Assembly: GCA_002789615.1 (NCBI GenBank) | Contig: PFTO01000138.1 | Span: 1 to 9,949 of the forward strand | Direction: 5' to 3' | DNA from: Acidobacteria bacterium CG_4_9_14_3_um_filter_49_7 | GTDB taxonomy: Bacteria; Acidobacteriota; Holophagae; Thermotomaculales; Thermotomaculaceae | DNA: 9,949 nucleotides | Shown here: piece by piece, positions 7,913 through 9,949 of the stretch | How the letters are laid out: each line of letters starts with the position of its first letter | Position numbering within the stretch: the first letter of the stretch is position 1 | Notes under the pieces: generated by a model | Database searches by the model: none | What the model was told of the DNA's origin: nothing | Seen by the model: only the letters and a program-made list of their open reading frames with translations | Position numbers and translations under genes: made by a program

Positions 7913-8725
7913 GTGGAAAGCAAAATCAAACAGGCTCTGGGTCTTGCCTACTCTCCGGTAAGTATTGTGTGGACGGATGAAAAACCGGAAAACGCAAAAG
8001 AATTCAAAGAAAATGCCTGGGGCTGCTCCATGTGGCTGCTGGCCAGCGCGGCAAAGGGGAAAACAGCGGTTTTTTCCAGAAAAACCTACGGATGCTGGGG
8101 GAATGGAGTCGGAATGGGGTTCGGTAACCAGTACCTGGCTTTCCCCGGCGGAATAGACGGTTTCTGCCGATTCCTGTCCACCGGAAATGCCAATTCAGAA
8201 AAAGGAAAAGCCGTCGCGGAACAATTGAAACCCCATGTAACCGAATCATTCATGGAAGATTTCCTCCATGGTGAAGGATATCTCGTATCCCCCAAGCTGG
8301 TGGAAGACTTTGTTGAATCCATGCCCATGATGGATGTACCCACTGAGTTCGTGGTCTTTAAGCCCCTCTCAATGCTCGACCCGGACACTGAAACACCGGA
8401 AATCGTAGTTTTTCTAGCCACACCAGACCAACTTTCAGCACTGGTAATTCTTGCAAACTATGGAAGGCCAGGTGTGGAAAACGTAGCAATTCCCTATGCT
8501 GCCGGCTGTCAGACCATTGGAGTTTTCCCCTATCGGGAGTCCCGATCCGAAAACCCAAGAGCCATCATCGGCTTGACAGACATTTCAGCAAGAAAGAACC
8601 TCCGCAACCAACTCGGCAAAGACCTGTTCACCTTTTCCCTTCCCTGGAAAATGTTTCTGGAACTGGAAAGTCAGGTGGAAGGCAGTTTTCTTGAAAAGAG
8701 CACCTGGAAGGCACTGATGGAATAG
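7913..8725 (+). CDS. DUF169 domain protein (COG2043-like), function unknown
   Basis: This 270-residue protein, probably cytoplasmic, spans a DUF169 domain along nearly its whole length. Recognisable family features are an opening KIKQALGL.YSPVSIVW, WGCSMWLL with Cys38, a glycine-rich YGCWGNGVGMGFGNQY with Cys61 (59-74), FPGGI..F.RFLSTG (77-91), YVVFKPL-like FVVFKPL, QLSALVILANYGRPG, AAGCQTIG with Cys199, and GLTDISAR. No biochemical role is established to my knowledge. The repeated cysteines and Gly-rich loop make a metal, cluster or cofactor site conceivable. On the start: GGAGG (7900-7904) is 8 nt before GTG 7913 but only 2 nt before the in-frame ATG 7907, so the GTG is preferred; ATG 7907 would add two residues. 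A still earlier in-frame ATG at 7811 lies in the terminator hairpin and is rejected. The gene is separated from the efflux operon by that hairpin and has its own terminator. Confidence 0.88.
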   Translation: MESKIKQALGLAYSPVSIVWTDEKPENAKEFKENAWGCSMWLLASAAKGKTAVFSRKTYGCWGNGVGMGFGNQYLAFPGGIDGFCRFLSTGNANSEKGKAVAEQLKPHVTESFMEDFLHGEGYLVSPKLVEDFVESMPMMDVPTEFVVFKPLSMLDPDTETPEIVVFLATPDQLSALVILANYGRPGVENVAIPYAAGCQTIGVFPYRESRSENPRAIIGLTDISARKNLRNQLGKDLFTFSLPWKMFLELESQVEGSFLEKSTWKALME

Positions 8726-8762
8726 CGGCTCTGCTGCCCGCTTACACTTTCACTGGTACTGG

Positions 8763-8792
8763 CATGAACGACAGATGGTGTTCATGTTTTTT
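8763..8792 (+). terminator. Rho-independent terminator of the DUF169 gene
   Basis: CATGAAC (8763-8769) pairs perfectly with GTTCATG (8780-8786) around a 10-nt loop and is followed directly by six T (8787-8792). It lies 38 nt after the DUF169 stop. Its right arm and T-run overlap the last codons and TGA (8784-8782) of the convergent methyltransferase gene. On the minus strand the hairpin lacks a following T-run, so it should act only rightward. Confidence 0.75.
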
Positions 8793-9381
8793 GACATCGG
8801 TAGATTTTACTGCCCCAACCCTTTCCTTCGGGAACGATGGTCACTTCCCAGTTGAACCAGTGGTAATCCAGGATTTTTTCCACATGGGGCGGAGAATGAT
8901 AGTAGGAACGGATTTTGAAGCGCTTTTTCCCCACCTTCAATTCCGGTTCCCGACGCTGGGGAATGAGGTTGAACAGGAAGATGCCGCCCGGCTTCAGAAC
9001 CCGAACGGCCTCTGCAATGATCAAGCCGGGATCTTTCAGGTGAACAAAGAAAAATGCCGCCACCAGCAGGTCCACCTTCTCATTTTTCAATGGCAGATCT
9101 TCCCCCGAATTTGCCTGCAAAAGCTGCGCCCTCGGTGCTCTGTGAACGGCGTTTCGTAGCATATTCATTGAAATATCCATTCCGATGAAAGTATTGGCCC
9201 TTTTCTCAATCTCCCCGGAAATGCGCCCGTCTCCAATACCAAGCTCCACCGCTACGTCTGCTTTATCCGGAAGAAGCCGGATAAAATCCGCCCGGTCGAA
9301 GGAATCAAGCTTTCGATAATCCTTTGAGTATGAATCGGCATACAGGTCGTAGCCCTCACGGGAACCCACCATTTTTACCAT
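8782..9381 (-). CDS. Class I SAM-dependent methyltransferase
   Basis: This 199-residue enzyme would transfer a methyl group from S-adenosylmethionine to an unidentified acceptor; it is probably cytosolic. The Rossmann-like core has motif I VAVELGIGDG (43-52), the acidic post-I strand FIGMDIS (Asp69), a SGEDLPL turn (92-98), the DLLVAAFFFVHL strand (104-115) and VLKPGGIFLFNLI (128-140). This is the Methyltransf_11/UbiE-like layout. The N-terminus YDLYADSYSKDY resembles the cap region seen in many small-molecule methyltransferases. The C-terminal part (about 145-199), with basic and aromatic residues, probably shapes the acceptor site. The ATG at 9381 has AGGGG on the minus strand 7 nt upstream. 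The gene converges on the DUF169 gene and follows the CBS-like gene on the same strand with a 136-bp repeat-rich gap, so co-transcription is uncertain. Confidence 0.9.
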   Translation of the reverse strand: MVKMVGSREGYDLYADSYSKDYRKLDSFDRADFIRLLPDKADVAVELGIGDGRISGEIEKRANTFIGMDISMNMLRNAVHRAPRAQLLQANSGEDLPLKNEKVDLLVAAFFFVHLKDPGLIIAEAVRVLKPGGIFLFNLIPQRREPELKVGKKRFKIRSYYHSPPHVEKILDYHWFNWEVTIVPEGKGWGSKIYRCQKT

Positions 9382-9413
9382 ATCCCAACCCCTTTCGATG
9401 CAAGGTAAGACAA

Positions 9414-9442
9414 GGTTGAGGTTAAGGTTAAGGTTAAGTTAA
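9414..9442. repeat. GGTTAA hexamer tandem array
   Basis: The units are GGTTGA, GGTTAA, GGTTAA, GGTTAA (9414-9437) and a decayed GTTAA (9438-9442), G-rich on the plus strand. Similar AAGGTAAGA-type sequence precedes it (from about 9402), suggesting older diverged units. It lies between two minus-strand genes and is non-coding. It may vary in copy number by slippage. Confidence 0.85.
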
Positions 9443-9447
9443 AACAG

Positions 9448-9514
9448 GGAGTTGGCCATCCCCGTTCTTTCCTACTCCTACTCCTACGCCTACGCCTACG
9501 CCTACCCCAACTCC
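9448..9514 (-). repeat. 8-bp inverted repeat enclosing the CCTACx array
   Basis: GGAGTTGG (9448-9455) and CCAACTCC (9507-9514) are perfect inverted copies enclosing 51 nt that contain the hexamer array. Read on the minus strand, the hairpin lies 3 nt after the CBS-like gene stop and is followed by CTGTTTTAAC. It could be a long-loop terminator for that gene. The loop is unusually large, so the terminator role is doubtful. Confidence 0.4.
9471..9506. repeat. CCTACx hexamer tandem array
   Basis: There are six uninterrupted 6-bp units: CCTACT twice, CCTACG three times, CCTACC once. They are C-rich on the plus strand, so the transcribed-sense minus strand reads as GTAGGC/GTAGGA repeats. The variants are sorted in blocks, as expected from stepwise slippage. 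Its G-rich strand is opposite to that of the GGTTAA array 34 bp away. Confidence 0.88.
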
Positions 9515-9517
9515 AAT

Positions 9518-9949
9518 TCATAAGAGCCCCTTTCCCTTCATCCATTCATCATTGAAAATGGTGCTGAGATAACGGGATGCGCCGTCGGGGAAGATGGTTA
9601 CAATCCGCGCAGGTTTGTCCAGCTCTCTGGAAAGTTTCCGCACTGCCCAGAGTGCTGCGCCGCTGGAACCGCCAGCCAATACACCTTCTTTCTTAACCAG
9701 CTCCCTGGCGGCAAGGAAGGCATCCCGGTCTGTGACCCGAATGATGTCATCAAGAACGTCAAATTCCGCTGTCTTGATAAGAAATTCGTCTCCAAGACCT
9801 TCAATGAGATAGGGGCCGGGGCTTACGTGTTCCTTGCTGTGAAACCAATCGTAAAAAACCGAACCCACCGGGTCCACTGCCACTACTTTTATATTGGGAT
9901 CCTGTTCTTTCAGGTATCGGCCGGTCCCACAGATAGTCCCACCGGTGCC
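9518..9949 (-). CDS. PLP-dependent cysteine synthase / cystathionine beta-synthase family enzyme, C-terminal part
   Basis: The frame is open at the right window edge, and the last 143 codons are present, ending in TGA at 9520-9518. The fragment begins with GTGGTICG, the glycine loop that binds the phosphate of pyridoxal phosphate, followed by TGRYLKEQDP and VVAVDPVGS. Further on are PYLIEGLGDEF, DRDAFLAARELVKKEGVLAGGSSGAAL (its GGSSGAA supplies the serine near the cofactor pyridine nitrogen) and VTIFPDGASRYLST.F.DEWM. These match fold-type II beta-replacement enzymes. The IEGLGDEF and RYLST..NDEWM stretches look more like the catalytic domain of cystathionine beta-synthase than CysK. It ends at the catalytic domain with no regulatory CBS pair. 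The reaction would be cysteine or cystathionine formation from an activated serine or from serine. The catalytic lysine lies outside the window, so the exact activity cannot be settled. Confidence 0.88.
   Translation of the reverse strand, partial: GTGGTICGTGRYLKEQDPNIKVVAVDPVGSVFYDWFHSKEHVSPGPYLIEGLGDEFLIKTAEFDVLDDIIRVTDRDAFLAARELVKKEGVLAGGSSGAALWAVRKLSRELDKPARIVTIFPDGASRYLSTIFNDEWMKGKGLL

Noticed and set aside
8724..8742. AGCGG/CCGCT hairpin directly after the DUF169 stop as terminator
   Set aside because: The five-pair stem has no following T-run on either strand; the hairpin at 8763-8786 with T6 is far better.
8764..9159. Plus-strand open frame of 131 codons
   Set aside because: It is antisense to the methyltransferase, begins inside the terminator hairpin, has no family signal and no ribosome binding site.
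9414..9442. GGTTAA array as a telomere-like or replication-end sequence
   Set aside because: It is short, degenerate, internal and flanked by ordinary genes; there is no sign of a chromosome end or origin.
9414..9506. Hexamer arrays as a CRISPR-like array
   Set aside because: Units are 6 bp with no spacers and no cas genes nearby.

Overview
The window looks like a chromosomal stretch from a Gram-negative bacterium of moderate G+C. The evidence is a complete tripartite efflux system of the resistance-nodulation-division (RND) type, including an outer-membrane channel lipoprotein, and strong GGAGG-type ribosome binding sites. The DUF169 gene and degenerate intergenic hexamer repeats (GGTTAA and CCTACx) remind me of sulfate-reducing or syntrophic Desulfobacterota. 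That placement is an impression from recalled genomes and is only moderately supported.

Layout. (1) Bases 1-1033, minus strand: the first 344 codons of a secreted protein of unknown function, with a signal peptide, two related beta-rich repeats, a Pro/Ser/Thr/Gln linker and the start of a third domain. It runs off the left edge. (2) Bases 1034-1217: a divergent intergenic region with a good sigma-70-type promoter embedded in palindromes, probably the repressor's own operator. (3) Bases 1218-7775, plus strand: a four-gene cluster of a TetR regulator (CerR/DUF1956-like), a periplasmic adaptor lipoprotein (AcrA/MexA type), an inner-membrane RND pump (AcrB type) and an outer-membrane factor lipoprotein (OprM/NodT type). 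Spacing is tight (74, 12 and 1 bp), and a hairpin with a T-run follows. (4) Bases 7913-8725, plus strand: a DUF169 protein with several cysteines, ended by a clear intrinsic terminator. (5) Bases 8782-9381, minus strand: a class I SAM-dependent methyltransferase, convergent with the DUF169 gene. (6) Bases 9382-9517: a gene-free spacer with two different hexamer microsatellites, G-rich on opposite strands, one of them enclosed by an 8-bp inverted repeat. (7) Bases 9518-9949, minus strand: the C-terminal part of a PLP-dependent cysteine synthase / cystathionine beta-synthase family enzyme, cut by the right edge.

How the genes work together. The TetR protein probably senses a small hydrophobic ligand and represses its own promoter. 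Because no separate promoter or terminator is evident before the pump genes, it probably represses the whole adaptor-pump-channel operon. The three pump proteins would assemble into one envelope-spanning exporter. The right-hand genes (DUF169, methyltransferase, CBS-like enzyme) are not clearly linked to the pump. I see no mobile element, CRISPR array, tRNA or rRNA. The core of the window is a fairly ordinary efflux locus. The less ordinary parts are the operator architecture, the two-repeat secreted protein, the hexamer arrays and the uncharacterised DUF169 protein.
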